Shown piece by piece: positions 25,678 to 34,789 of a stretch of DNA of 64,000 bases. A program made the position numbers and the translations under genes. The number at the start of each line of letters is the position of its first letter. Position 1 is the first letter of the stretch. The stretch comes from Inquilinus limosus. Lineage in GTDB: Bacteria; Pseudomonadota; Alphaproteobacteria; DSM-16000; Inquilinaceae. The stretch covers positions 1 through 64,000 of the forward strand of contig NZ_NHON01000003.1 in assembly GCF_002195995.1 (NCBI RefSeq), given 5' to 3'. Below the pieces are notes generated by a model. The model worked only from the letters and a program-made list of their open reading frames with translations, searched no databases and was not told the origin of the DNA.

Positions 25678-25920
25678 ATGCCGAACTGGCGCAATCGCGG
25701 CGGCGGCAAGCGCGACCCGGAGCGGGTCGAGCGGGCCGTGAAGGCGGACCGGCTGCGGCAGGACCGCCGGGCCATGGCCGCCCATGAGGCGCAGGAATCC
25801 GAGCGCGCCACCCTGGCGCTCGGGCTGCTGGCCGAGGAGATCGCCGACCGGGACGCCGGTGCGGCCGGGCAGGAAGCCGATCCCATTCCCAAACGCCGCC
25901 CGCCGCGGGATACTGGCTGA
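25678..25920 (+). CDS. Small charged hypothetical protein
   Basis: 80 residues, rich in Arg, Glu and Ala (RDPERVERAVKADRLRQDR), probably helical or unstructured. GAGG lies 6 bases upstream of the ATG. The stop codon directly abuts the DsbA-family start at 25921, supporting a real coupled gene. No family recognised. Confidence 0.6.
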   Translation: MPNWRNRGGGKRDPERVERAVKADRLRQDRRAMAAHEAQESERATLALGLLAEEIADRDAGAAGQEADPIPKRRPPRDTG

Positions 25921-26577
25921 ATGCGGATCGACATCTTCTTCGACGTGGTCTGCCCCTGGTGCTACATCGGCAAGCACCGGTTGCGGCGCGCCCTGGCGAT
26001 GCGGCCCCTGCCGGGTCTGGAGATCCGCTGGCAGCCCTTCCAGCTGAACCCGGAGATGCCGAAGCAGGGCGTCGACCGGCAGAGCTACATGATCGCCAAA
26101 TTCGGCGGGCGCGAGCGGATGCGGCAGATCAACGCCGTGGTGGCCGAGGCCGCCGGCAAGGAAGGCCTGCCCCTGAACCAGAGCGTGATCCGCCGCACCC
26201 CGAACACGGTCGAGGCGCACCGGCTGATCCGCCATGCCGGCGAGCTGGGCGAGGCCGACCGCATGGTCGACGCGCTGTTCACCGCCTATTTCGTGCATGG
26301 CCGGGATGTCGGCAACCGCGAGATCCTGATCGACATCGCCGAAGAGCTGGGCTTCGACCGCCGCCGCATCGCCGGGGTGCTGGCCAGCGAGATCGGCATC
26401 GCCGAGATCCAGGCCGCCGACCTGCGGGCCCGGCAGCTCGGCATCCAGGCGGTGCCCTGCTTCGTCTTCGACGGCCGCTACGCCGTGTCCGGCGCGCAGG
26501 AGCCCAGCGCCTTCCTGCCGCTGCTCGACCTCGCCCGCGAGCACGCCGTCTCCGCCCCGCTGTCGGAGCGGGCGTAG
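25921..26577 (+). CDS. DsbA family oxidoreductase (FrnE-like)
   Basis: 218 residues without a signal peptide, hence cytoplasmic. The active-site CPWC is C11-C14 (FFDVVCPWCYIGKHR), and the cis-proline loop is QAVPCFVFDGRYAVSGAQ. This matches the FrnE/2-hydroxychromene-2-carboxylate isomerase-like thioredoxin-fold group, which perform disulfide or isomerase chemistry. Last gene of a three-gene unit with the HEPN-like protein; convergent with parE. Confidence 0.88.
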   Translation: MRIDIFFDVVCPWCYIGKHRLRRALAMRPLPGLEIRWQPFQLNPEMPKQGVDRQSYMIAKFGGRERMRQINAVVAEAAGKEGLPLNQSVIRRTPNTVEAHRLIRHAGELGEADRMVDALFTAYFVHGRDVGNREILIDIAEELGFDRRRIAGVLASEIGIAEIQAADLRARQLGIQAVPCFVFDGRYAVSGAQEPSAFLPLLDLAREHAVSAPLSERA

Positions 26578-26581
26578 CCAA

Positions 26582-26950
26582 TCACCACGAAGCCGGGTCT
26601 TCCGCAGAGGCGTGCCGATCGAGATCCATCGCATCATGCAGGATGCGACCCACGACGATCAGATCGGCTTCGACCTTGAAAAGAATGAAGTGTCTGGGAA
26701 ATCGAACGACCCCGCGCTTCGAGCGGGCGCGTTCGCGGCTGTGCCGAAGATGATAGATCCGAACCCGATCGCCGATCTCGGGGCGAGGCCTGGCGCCCCT
26801 GCAATCCGGATCGGCAGCGATTTCGGCCAAGGCCGCCGCAATCAGCGTCTGGTACCGCAAACGAGCCGTTTCGCCGAACTGAAGCTCCGTGTGAGCCAGA
26901 ATTTCGCCAAGCTCGCGTTCTGCCGTCAGCGAAAGACGATAGCGGCGCAA
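26582..26950 (-). CDS. parE: ParE/RelE-type toxin
   Basis: 122 residues, starting at TTG. RLSLTAERELGEILAHTELQ is the N-terminal helix pair; RIYHLRHSRERARSKRGVV and FILFKVEADLIVVGRILHDAMDLDRH form the core sheet and catalytic end. It lies 6 bases after the parD gene. Slightly longer than usual ParE because of the charged insertion near residue 75. Distinct from the ParE at 19796-20095. Confidence 0.85.
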   Translation of the reverse strand: MRRYRLSLTAERELGEILAHTELQFGETARLRYQTLIAAALAEIAADPDCRGARPRPEIGDRVRIYHLRHSRERARSKRGVVRFPRHFILFKVEADLIVVGRILHDAMDLDRHASAEDPASW

Positions 26951-26956
26951 AGAAGC

Positions 26957-27247
26957 TTACCCGGCGCTGCGCAACGTCGCGCTAGCCCGGCGACCCACCT
27001 CCGCGACGAAATCCTCAAGCTCATCGACAGAGACATCTCGATACCGGCCTGCTTCGACATCAGCAAAGCCGACTTCGGCGGCCTCCCGCAGCCGCTGAAG
27101 CCGAAGCGCATTCTCCCGGTCTCTCTGCTCCAGAAGACGCAGCCCCTCTCGAACCACTTCGCTGGCGTTCTGATAGGCGCCGGAGGTCACCCGTCCCTCC
27201 ACGAACTCATCAAGATGGTCGGTCAGGTTGATGTTTCGCGTCGGCAT
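26957..27247 (-). CDS. parD: ParD-type antitoxin
   Basis: 96 residues: MPTRNINLTDHLDEFVEGRV with GAYQNASEVVREGLRLLEQR forms the ribbon-helix-helix, and VDELEDFVAEVGRRA is the toxin-binding tail. GAGGAG lies 7 bases before the ATG at 27247. The gene lies 57 bases downstream of mfd on the same strand, with a palindrome (27284-27298) in between. Confidence 0.88.
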   Translation of the reverse strand: MPTRNINLTDHLDEFVEGRVTSGAYQNASEVVREGLRLLEQRDRENALRLQRLREAAEVGFADVEAGRYRDVSVDELEDFVAEVGRRASATLRSAG

Positions 27248-27283
27248 GCCAGCACTCCTCTTCTGATAGAGGATAGACGATAC

Positions 27284-27298
27284 TGGCAATAATTGCCA
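27284..27298. promoter_or_regulatory. Palindrome upstream of the second parDE
   Basis: TGGCAAT and ATTGCCA around one base form a perfect 15-base inverted repeat, 36 bases upstream of the parD start and 6 bases past the mfd stop. It is a candidate autoregulatory operator. Confidence 0.55.
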
Positions 27299-27304
27299 AT
27301 TGAC

Positions 27305-30300
27305 CTACCTGGTCGCCAGATCGGCCAGGCGCTGCACCAGCTTGCGGGCGCCGCCGACGCGGTCCTGCGGCGTCTCCCAGCCGCGGGCATAGACCAGCTT
27401 CTGGTCCGGCCGCACCTTGATCGCCCCGGCCATCTTCTGGATGAAGCCGATCAGCTTGTCCGGCCGCGCGAACTGGTTGTCGCGGAAGCCGATCACCGCG
27501 CCCTTCGGCCCGGCGTCCAGCCGCTCGACCCCGGCGGTGCGGCACAGCCGCTTGATCGCCACCAGCTCCAGCAGGTTCTCGACCTCCTCCGGCAGCGCGC
27601 CGAAGCGGTCGATCAGTTCGGCGGCGAAGCCGTCCAGCTCGGCCTGGCCTTCCAGCGCCGAGATCCGGCGATAGAGGTCGAGGCGGATCTGCAGGTCCGC
27701 GACATAGGTCTCCGGGATCAGCACCGGCACGCCCAGGTTGATCTGCGGCGTCCAGCTCTCGGCCGCCTCCTCCCCGCTGCCGACGCCGGCGCGGGCAGCC
27801 TGCACCGCCTCCTCCAGCATCTGCTGGTACAGCTCGGCCCCGACCTCGCGGATATGGCCCGACTGCTCCTCGCCCAGCAGGTTGCCGGCGCCGCGGATGT
27901 CCATGTCGTGGCTGGCCAAGGTGAAGCCGGCGCCCAGCGTGTCCAGCGTCTCGATCACATGCAGCCGCTGCTGCGCCGTCTTGCTCAGCGCCTTGCGCGG
28001 CGCATAGGTCAGATAGGCGTAGCCACGCAGCTTCGACCGGCCGATGCGGCCGCGCAGCTGGTACAGCTGGGCCAGGCCGAACAGGTCGGCGCGGTGGATC
28101 ACCATGGTGTTGGCCGACGGCACGTCGAGGCCGGATTCGACGATCGCGGTGGCCAGCAGCACGTCGAACTGCCCGTCATAGAAGGCGCTCATCACCTCCT
28201 CGAGCTGGGTCGCCGGCATCTGGCCGTGGGCGACGGCGATCTTCACCTCCGGCACCAGCTCCTGCAGGGTCTGGTGCGCCTCGGCCAGGTCCTCGATCCG
28301 TGGGCAGACATAGTAGGTCTGGCCGCCACGGAAATGCTCGCGCATCACCGCCTCGCGGATGATCACCGGGTCGAAGGGCAGCACGAAGGTGCGCACCGCC
28401 AGCCGGTCGATCGGCGGGGTGGTGATCAGCGACAGCTCGCGCACGCCGGACAGCGACATCTGCAGCGTGCGCGGGATCGGCGTCGCGGTCAGCGTCAGCA
28501 CATGCACGTCCTCGCGCAGCGCCTTCAGCTTCTCCTTCTGCTTCACGCCGAAATGCTGCTCCTCGTCGACGATGACGAGGCCGAGATTCTTGAACGAGAC
28601 CTGCTTCGACAGGATGGCGTGGGTGCCGACGACGATGTCCATGGTGCCGGCCGCCAGCTCGTCCCGCACCAGCTTGGCCTCCTTCGGCGTGACCATGCGC
28701 GACAGCTGGGCGACGCGCAGCGGCAGGCCCTTGAACCGCTCGGAGAAGGTGCGGAAATGCTGGCGGGCCAGGAGCGTGGTCGGCACCACCACCGCCACCT
28801 GCACGCCGTTGGCGGCGGCGGCGAAGGCGGCACGCAGCGCCACCTCGGTCTTGCCGAAGCCGACATCGCCACAGACCAGCCGATCCATCGGCCGGCCGGC
28901 CTGAAGGTCGTCCAGCACCTCGTCGATGGCGCGCTGCTGGTCCTCGGTCTCGGCATAGGGGAAGCGGGCCGCGAACTCCTCGTACAGCCCCTCGGGCGGC
29001 GGCAGCGACGCGGTGGTGCGGAGCGCGCGGGCGGCGGCGATCCGCATCAGCTCCTCCGCCATGTCCTTCAGCCGCTTCTTGACGCGCGCCTTCCGCGCCT
29101 GCCAGCCGGCGCCGCCCAGCTTGTCCAGCTGCACGGCCATGTCGCCGGAGCCGTAGCGGGACAGCACCTCGATGTTCTCGACCGGCACGAACAGCTTGTC
29201 GCCGCCCTCATAGACGATGCGCAGGCAGTCATGCGCCGCGCCGCCGACGGTCAGCGTCTCCAGCCCCTCATAGCGGCCGATGCCATGGTCCTGGTGGACG
29301 ACGATGTCGCCCGCCGCCAAGGCCGAGACCTCGGCGATGAACTGCTCGGATTTGCGGCGCTTCTTCTGCGGCCGGGTCAGCCGGTCGCCGAGGATGTCCT
29401 GCTCGGTGACGACGGCGAGATCCGGCGCCGAGAACCCGTGTTCCAGCGGCAGCACCACCATGACGGCGCTGGCCGGGTTGGCCTTCTCCACCCCCGCCCA
29501 GGTCTCGGCCACGGCAAAATCGGCCCTGCCCTGCTCCGACAGCATCGACCGCAGCCGGTCGCGGGCACCCGGGGTATAGCCGGCGATCAGCACGCGCTTG
29601 CCGGCGGCCTTCAGCTCGCCGATGTGGTTGCGCACCGCGGCGTAGAGATTGACCTCGGGATTGGCGCGGGCCTCGGCGAAGTCGTGGCCGCGGCGGCCGC
29701 CGGCATCGGCGCCGCCCTCCGGCGGGGCGAAGGGCGAGAAATCCGCCACCGGCCGGTCGGCCAGGCAGGCCTCCCACTCCGCCGCGTCGAGATACAGCCG
29801 CTCGGGCGGGATCGGGCGGTAGGGCGGCGTCTTCGCCTTCTTCTGCGCCGCCTGGTGAGTCAGCCGCGCCTCGTAGAAATCGGCGATCTGGGCCAGGCGC
29901 TGGTCGCGCGCCTGCTCCAGCTGGTAGTCGAGGGTGACCGACGCCTCGGGCAGGTAGTCGAAGACCGTGTCGAGATGGTCGTGGAACAGCGGCAGCCAAT
30001 GCTCCATCCCGGCCTGCTTGCGGCCGGCCGACACTGCCTCGTATAGCGGGTCGTCGTCGTTGATGGCGCCGAACAGCTCGCGGTAGCCGCTGCGGAAGCG
30101 GGCGATCGAGGCCGGGTCGAGGAACACCTCGCCCATCGGCTTCAGCGTGATCCGGTCGACCTCGCCGGTCGTGCGCTGCGACATCGGGTCGAAGCGGCGG
30201 ATCTTCTCCAGCTCATCGCCGAACAGGTCGAGCCGCAGCGGCTCCTCCGTCCCCGGCGGGAACAGGTCGACGATGCCGCCGCGGATGGCGAACTCGCCCG

Positions 30301-30793
30301 GCTCGCGCACGGTCTGGGCGCGGACATAGCCATTGCGGGCCAGGAAGCCCTGCAACCCGTCGAGGTCCACCCGCTGCCCGGGCGCGATCGACAGGCTGGC
30401 CTCGGCGAAGGCCTCGCGCGGCGGCACCCGCTGCATCGCGGCGCCGATGGTGGTCAACACGACGAAGGGTCGGCCGGGCTCGCGCGCGACCAGCAGGCGG
30501 GTCAGCGCGTCGACGCGCTCCGCCACCGTCTCCGGATTCGGCGAGACGCGGTCATAGGGCAGGCAGTCCCAGGGCGGCAGCACCACGACCGGCAGGTCGG
30601 GCGCGAAGAAGGCCAGCGCGCCTTCCAGGGCCGGCAGCCGCGCATCGTCGCTGGCGATGTGCAGCAGGCCCTTGTCGCCGGCCTTGCGCGCCAGCTCGGC
30701 GACCAGCCGCGCATCCTGGCCCTGGGGCACGCCGCCGATGGTGCGGTGGCGTGCCGAGGCCCGCGCGGTGGCGGGTTCGGCCAGCACGCTCAT
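27305..30793 (-). CDS. mfd: Transcription-repair coupling factor Mfd
   Basis: 1162 residues, full length. UvrB-like N-terminal region, then the RNA-polymerase-interacting CarD-like domain (AAGDIVVHQDHGIGRYEGL), then the RecG-like translocase: Walker A GDVGFGKTEVALRAA, DEEQHFGVKQKEK, LTATPIPRTLQMSL and QLRGRIGRS, and the TRCF C-terminal domain. Mfd removes stalled RNA polymerase from DNA damage and recruits UvrA. Its ATG overlaps the sdhE stop (ATGA), an arrangement common in alphaproteobacteria. Confidence 0.97.
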   Translation of the reverse strand: MSVLAEPATARASARHRTIGGVPQGQDARLVAELARKAGDKGLLHIASDDARLPALEGALAFFAPDLPVVVLPPWDCLPYDRVSPNPETVAERVDALTRLLVAREPGRPFVVLTTIGAAMQRVPPREAFAEASLSIAPGQRVDLDGLQGFLARNGYVRAQTVREPGEFAIRGGIVDLFPPGTEEPLRLDLFGDELEKIRRFDPMSQRTTGEVDRITLKPMGEVFLDPASIARFRSGYRELFGAINDDDPLYEAVSAGRKQAGMEHWLPLFHDHLDTVFDYLPEASVTLDYQLEQARDQRLAQIADFYEARLTHQAAQKKAKTPPYRPIPPERLYLDAAEWEACLADRPVADFSPFAPPEGGADAGGRRGHDFAEARANPEVNLYAAVRNHIGELKAAGKRVLIAGYTPGARDRLRSMLSEQGRADFAVAETWAGVEKANPASAVMVVLPLEHGFSAPDLAVVTEQDILGDRLTRPQKKRRKSEQFIAEVSALAAGDIVVHQDHGIGRYEGLETLTVGGAAHDCLRIVYEGGDKLFVPVENIEVLSRYGSGDMAVQLDKLGGAGWQARKARVKKRLKDMAEELMRIAAARALRTTASLPPPEGLYEEFAARFPYAETEDQQRAIDEVLDDLQAGRPMDRLVCGDVGFGKTEVALRAAFAAAANGVQVAVVVPTTLLARQHFRTFSERFKGLPLRVAQLSRMVTPKEAKLVRDELAAGTMDIVVGTHAILSKQVSFKNLGLVIVDEEQHFGVKQKEKLKALREDVHVLTLTATPIPRTLQMSLSGVRELSLITTPPIDRLAVRTFVLPFDPVIIREAVMREHFRGGQTYYVCPRIEDLAEAHQTLQELVPEVKIAVAHGQMPATQLEEVMSAFYDGQFDVLLATAIVESGLDVPSANTMVIHRADLFGLAQLYQLRGRIGRSKLRGYAYLTYAPRKALSKTAQQRLHVIETLDTLGAGFTLASHDMDIRGAGNLLGEEQSGHIREVGAELYQQMLEEAVQAARAGVGSGEEAAESWTPQINLGVPVLIPETYVADLQIRLDLYRRISALEGQAELDGFAAELIDRFGALPEEVENLLELVAIKRLCRTAGVERLDAGPKGAVIGFRDNQFARPDKLIGFIQKMAGAIKVRPDQKLVYARGWETPQDRVGGARKLVQRLADLATR

Positions 30794-31077
30794 CCGCGAC
30801 CCCGCGTCCGGGCGTAGTCGATCAGCAGCCGCATGACGTCGCTGTCGCAGTCGGCCGGGACCGGCACGCGCTCGGTCACCCAGTCCCACAGGTCGGGGTC
30901 GTTGTTCTCCAGCAGCTCGCCGTAGCGGGCCAGCTGAGCCGCATCGAGTCGGTCCAGCGTTGCATCGGCGAAGCCGCCGAGCAGCAGGTCGGCTTCACGG
31001 GTGCCGCGATGCCAGCTGCGGAAGCGCAGGCGGCGGCGCAACGGCGCGACGGCGTCGCTATCGGTTGGCTCGGTCAT
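30790..31077 (-). CDS. sdhE: FAD assembly factor SdhE (succinate dehydrogenase)
   Basis: 95 residues with the diagnostic RSWHRGTREADLLLGGFAD (RGxxE motif) and YGELLENNDPDLWDWVTER. SdhE promotes covalent FAD attachment to SdhA. The ATG is at 31077; it shares a short intergenic region with the divergent recG and is coupled to mfd by overlap. Confidence 0.92.
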   Translation of the reverse strand: MTEPTDSDAVAPLRRRLRFRSWHRGTREADLLLGGFADATLDRLDAAQLARYGELLENNDPDLWDWVTERVPVPADCDSDVMRLLIDYARTRGRG

Positions 31078-31122
31078 TGGCTTAAGGTGCGTGTCCACGT
31101 ACGCCCCATATAGACCCGAGCC

Positions 31123-33204
31123 TTGCGTCCGCAAATCCTCTTCCCGCTCTTTGCTGCCATCGAATCGCTGCACGGCATCGGCCCGAAGACCGCCCGGCTG
31201 GTCGAAAGGCTGGCCGGGCCGAAGGCGCTGGACCTGCTGTGGCACCTGCCGAGCGGCGTGGTCGACCGGCGCAAGCTGGTCAACCTGCGCGACGCCCGGC
31301 CCGGCGGCATCGTCACCCTGACGCTGCAGATCGACGGCCATATCCGCGGCTCCTCCGCCCGCGCGCCGCACCGGGTCCGCGCCTCCGACCCGACCGGCAC
31401 GATCGACCTGGTCTTCTTCCACGCCCGGCCCGACTGGCTGCAGACCACCTTCCCGATCGGCCAGACCCGGATCGTGTCCGGCCGGATCGAGCAGTTCCAG
31501 GGCGGGCTGCAGATGCCGCATCCGGACCGGGTCGGCACGCTGGAGGAGCGCGAGGAGATCGCCATCGTCGAGCCGATCTATCCGCTGACCGCGGGCCTGC
31601 AGCCGCGCACCCTGGCCAAGGTGATCGCCGATGCCGTCGCCCGTGCCCCGGAGCTGCCGGAATGGCAGGACGCCGCCTGGCTGCAGCGCCGCGGCTGGGC
31701 GGGCTGGCAGGAGTCGCTGCGCCGGGCCCATGCGCCCGAGGACGGGGCCGACCTGCTGCCCGACGCGCCGGCGCGGCAGCGCCTGGCCTATGACGAGTTG
31801 CTGGCCAACCAGCTGGCGCTGGCGCTGTTCCGCCGCTCCACGCGCCAGCGCCCCGGCCGGCCGACCACCGGCGACGGGTCGCTGCGGCAGCAGGTCGAAG
31901 CCGCCCTGCCCTTCGCCCTGACCAACGCACAGCGCCTGGCCCTGGCCGAGATCTATGCCGACATGGCGGCGCCGAACCGGATGCTGCGGCTGCTGCAGGG
32001 CGATGTCGGCAGCGGCAAGACCGTGGTGGCCCTGCTGGCCATGCTGGCGGCGGTGGAGGATGGCCGCCAGGCGGCGCTGCTGGCCCCGACCGAGATCCTG
32101 GCCCGGCAGCACCGCGAGACGCTGGCGGCCCTGCTGCAGCCGGTCGGGCTGGAGCCCGGGCTGCTGACCGGTCGCGACAAGGGCAAGGCGCGCAAGGAAA
32201 CGCTGGCCGGCCTGGCCGACGGGTCGATCCGCATCGCCGTCGGCACCCATGCGCTGTTCCAGGAAAGCGTCGAGTTCGCCGACCTGGCGGTGGCCGTGAT
32301 CGACGAGCAGCATCGCTTCGGCGTGCACCAGCGGCTGCAGCTGTCGGCCAAGGGCGAAGGCGTCGACGTGCTGGTGATGACCGCGACGCCGATCCCGCGG
32401 ACGCTGCAGCTGACCGCCTATGGCGACATGGAGGTGTCGAAGCTGACCGAGAAGCCGCCGGGGCGCACCCCGGTCGACACCCGCGCCGTCTCGGCCGAGC
32501 GGATCGACGAGGTCGTGGCCGGGATCGGCCGCCATCTCGCCGGCGGCGGCAAGGCCTATTGGGTGTGCCCGCTGGTCGAGGAATCCGAGACCAGCGACCT
32601 GGCCGCCGCGACCGACCGCTTCGACGACCTGCGCCGCATGTTCGGCGAGAAGGTCGGGCTGGTGCACGGCAAGATGAAGCCGGCGGAGAAGGACGCGGTG
32701 ATGGCCGGCTTCGCCGAGGGCGGCATTGACCTCTTGATCGCCACCACGGTGATCGAGGTCGGCGTCAACGTGCCGTCGGCGACGGTGATGGTGATCGAGC
32801 ATGCCGAGCGCTTCGGCCTGGCCCAGCTGCACCAGCTGCGCGGCCGGGTCGGGCGCGGCGACGCCGCGTCGCGCTGCATCCTGCTGTACTCGCCGCCCCT
32901 TTCGGAGACGGCGCGGCAGCGCCTGGCGACGATCCGCGAGACCGAGGACGGGTTCCGCATCGCCGAGGAGGATCTGCGCCTGCGCGGCGCCGGCGAGGTG
33001 CTGGGCACGCGGCAGAGCGGCCTGCCGGAGTTCCGCGTCGCCGACATCGACTCCCAGGGCGACCTGCTGGCCGTGGCCAAGGACGATGTCGCCCTGATCC
33101 TGAACAAGGATCCGGAGCTGGAGGGGCCGCGCGGCCAGGCGCTGCGCACCCTGCTGTACCTGTTCGAGCACGACAGCAGCGCGAAATACCTGCGAGCAGG
33201 ATAG
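31123..33204 (+). CDS. recG: ATP-dependent DNA helicase RecG
   Basis: 693 residues. N-terminal wedge domain with helix-hairpin-helix (LHGIGPKTARLVERLAG) and OB fold, then helicase motifs: GDVGSGKTVVALLAM, DEQHRFGVHQRLQL, MTATPIPRTLQLTAYGD, and QLRGRVGRGD. RecG remodels stalled forks and Holliday junctions. The start is TTG at 31123 (LRPQILFPLF), matching where family members begin; no ATG is near. It is divergent from sdhE-mfd across only 45 bases. Confidence 0.96.
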   Translation: MRPQILFPLFAAIESLHGIGPKTARLVERLAGPKALDLLWHLPSGVVDRRKLVNLRDARPGGIVTLTLQIDGHIRGSSARAPHRVRASDPTGTIDLVFFHARPDWLQTTFPIGQTRIVSGRIEQFQGGLQMPHPDRVGTLEEREEIAIVEPIYPLTAGLQPRTLAKVIADAVARAPELPEWQDAAWLQRRGWAGWQESLRRAHAPEDGADLLPDAPARQRLAYDELLANQLALALFRRSTRQRPGRPTTGDGSLRQQVEAALPFALTNAQRLALAEIYADMAAPNRMLRLLQGDVGSGKTVVALLAMLAAVEDGRQAALLAPTEILARQHRETLAALLQPVGLEPGLLTGRDKGKARKETLAGLADGSIRIAVGTHALFQESVEFADLAVAVIDEQHRFGVHQRLQLSAKGEGVDVLVMTATPIPRTLQLTAYGDMEVSKLTEKPPGRTPVDTRAVSAERIDEVVAGIGRHLAGGGKAYWVCPLVEESETSDLAAATDRFDDLRRMFGEKVGLVHGKMKPAEKDAVMAGFAEGGIDLLIATTVIEVGVNVPSATVMVIEHAERFGLAQLHQLRGRVGRGDAASRCILLYSPPLSETARQRLATIRETEDGFRIAEEDLRLRGAGEVLGTRQSGLPEFRVADIDSQGDLLAVAKDDVALILNKDPELEGPRGQALRTLLYLFEHDSSAKYLRAG

Positions 33205-33338
33205 CCGTCCCAGAGTCTCGTGCGGTTTGGGCTCGTCGTCCGCGCCGAAATGTCGGACGATACCCTTCGCAACCGGACGCATCCGCAAGCCCGACGACGA
33301 TCGGGCGAGGTGCGCCGAGCCGAGAAGGGGAAACCGCC

Positions 33339-34751
33339 ATGACCGATATCGCCCAGGGGCGAACCGCAGACATCGACGATCCCTATCACCTCACGCCCGA
33401 AGGCGTGCGGGAGCCGCCCACGGGCTGGGCCGGCAGCCTGAGGCATCTCGGGCCCGGGCTGATCCTGTCGGCCTCGATCGTCGGGTCCGGCGAGCTGATC
33501 GCCACCACCACGCTCGGCGCCCAGGTCGGCTTCGCCCTGCTGTGGATGGTGATCTTCTCGACCTTCGTGAAGGTGGCCGTGCAGGTCGAGCTGGCGCGCT
33601 GGACCATCTCCACCGGCCAGCCGGCCCTGACCGGCTACAACAAGGTGCCGCCGGCCGTCGGGCGCCTCGGCTGGGTGAACCTGCTCTGGGCGGTCATGGC
33701 GCTGTCGAAGATCCTGCAGGTCGGCGGCGTGATGGGCGGCACAGCCCTGGCCTTCTCGATCCTGCTGCCGCTGGGCGGCGACCCGCTCGGCACCACGTCG
33801 CTGGGGATCTGGACCGCGCTGCTGGCCTGCGTCTCGATCGCCCTGCTCTATTCCAACAACTACAACCTGATCGAGCGTGGCGCCGTGCTGCTGGTCGTGG
33901 TGTTCTCCTTCGTCACGGTGGTGATCGCGCTGGGCTTGCCCTTCACCCCATACCCCTATGCCGCCGGCGACCTGGCGGCCGGGCTGGCCCTCACCATCCC
34001 GGCGGGGGCCGTGGGCGCGGCCATCGCCATGTTCGGCATCACCGGCGTCGGCGCCGACGAGCTGACCTTCTACACCTATTGGTGCGTCGAGAAGGGCTAT
34101 GCCCGGTCGGTCGGCCCGAATGACGGCAGCGAGGCCTGGAAGCGCCGTGCGCGGGGCTGGATCAGCGTGATGTACAAGGACGCCTTCCTGTCCTGGTGCA
34201 TCTACACCTTCTCGACCATCGCCTTCTACATCATGGGCGCCGCGGTGCTGAACCGGCAGGGGCTGGTGCCGGCCGGCAACGAGATGATCACCACCGTCTC
34301 CCGCATGTACACCGACACGCTGGGCGAATGGGCGGGGGTGCTGTTCCTGATCGGCGCGATCGCGGTGCTGGGCTCGACCCTGTGGGCCTCGATCCCGAGC
34401 TGGGCGCGGATGTATGTCAACCTGCTCGCCGTCATCGGCGCGGTGGACTGGCACGACACCCGGCAGCGGACCCGCTGGATCCGCATCTTTACCGTGGCGC
34501 TGCCGATCGTCTGGGGTCTGGCCTACATGACCGTGCAGTCGCCGGTGCTGATGATCCAGATCGGCGGCGTCGCGACCGGCATCTTCCTGCTGGCCGCGGT
34601 GGTGGCGGTCTGGTACCTGCGACGGTCCGAGACCGATCCCGACCTCTATGGCGGGACGGCGTTCAACGCCCTGCTGGTGGTCAGCAGCATCGCCATCGTG
34701 CTGCTGGGCCTCTACACCGGCGCCAACGTGCTGGGGATCAAGCTGGCCTGA
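33339..34751 (+). CDS. Nramp-related transporter lacking canonical metal-binding motifs
   Basis: 470 residues with about eleven membrane helices. The fold is Nramp (HLGPGLILSASIVGSGELIAT, helix 1). The helix-1 metal motif DPGN is replaced by SIVGSGEL, and helix 6 reads FGITGVGADELTFYTYWC instead of the usual MPHN motif. Canonical Mn/Fe transport is thus doubtful; this resembles the divergent Nramp-related group with other or unknown substrates. It is a single gene, convergent with a porin. Confidence 0.8.
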   Translation: MTDIAQGRTADIDDPYHLTPEGVREPPTGWAGSLRHLGPGLILSASIVGSGELIATTTLGAQVGFALLWMVIFSTFVKVAVQVELARWTISTGQPALTGYNKVPPAVGRLGWVNLLWAVMALSKILQVGGVMGGTALAFSILLPLGGDPLGTTSLGIWTALLACVSIALLYSNNYNLIERGAVLLVVVFSFVTVVIALGLPFTPYPYAAGDLAAGLALTIPAGAVGAAIAMFGITGVGADELTFYTYWCVEKGYARSVGPNDGSEAWKRRARGWISVMYKDAFLSWCIYTFSTIAFYIMGAAVLNRQGLVPAGNEMITTVSRMYTDTLGEWAGVLFLIGAIAVLGSTLWASIPSWARMYVNLLAVIGAVDWHDTRQRTRWIRIFTVALPIVWGLAYMTVQSPVLMIQIGGVATGIFLLAAVVAVWYLRRSETDPDLYGGTAFNALLVVSSIAIVLLGLYTGANVLGIKLA

Positions 34752-34757
34752 GGACGG

Positions 34758-34783
34758 CCGGGGCGCGGCGAACCGCGCCCCGG
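34758..34783. terminator. Bidirectional hairpin between Nramp-related and porin genes
   Basis: Eleven-base perfect arms (CCGGGGCGCGG and its complement) around a CGAA tetraloop sit between two convergent stop codons. It would stop transcription from either side, although no long T-run is present. Confidence 0.75.
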
Positions 34784-34789
34784 TCCGGA

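Noticed and set aside
27293-30046. A 900-residue open frame antisense to mfd
   Set aside because: It is a GC-driven shadow with low-complexity Arg/Gly/His composition and no recognisable motif; mfd on the other strand is full length and has every family motif. Similar long antisense frames over the activase (16334-18376), FUSC (39566-42028) and 58559-61240 were dropped for the same reason.
34758-34783. Riboswitch or regulatory RNA between Nramp-related and porin genes
   Set aside because: It is a simple 11-bp hairpin between convergent stop codons, explained by termination.
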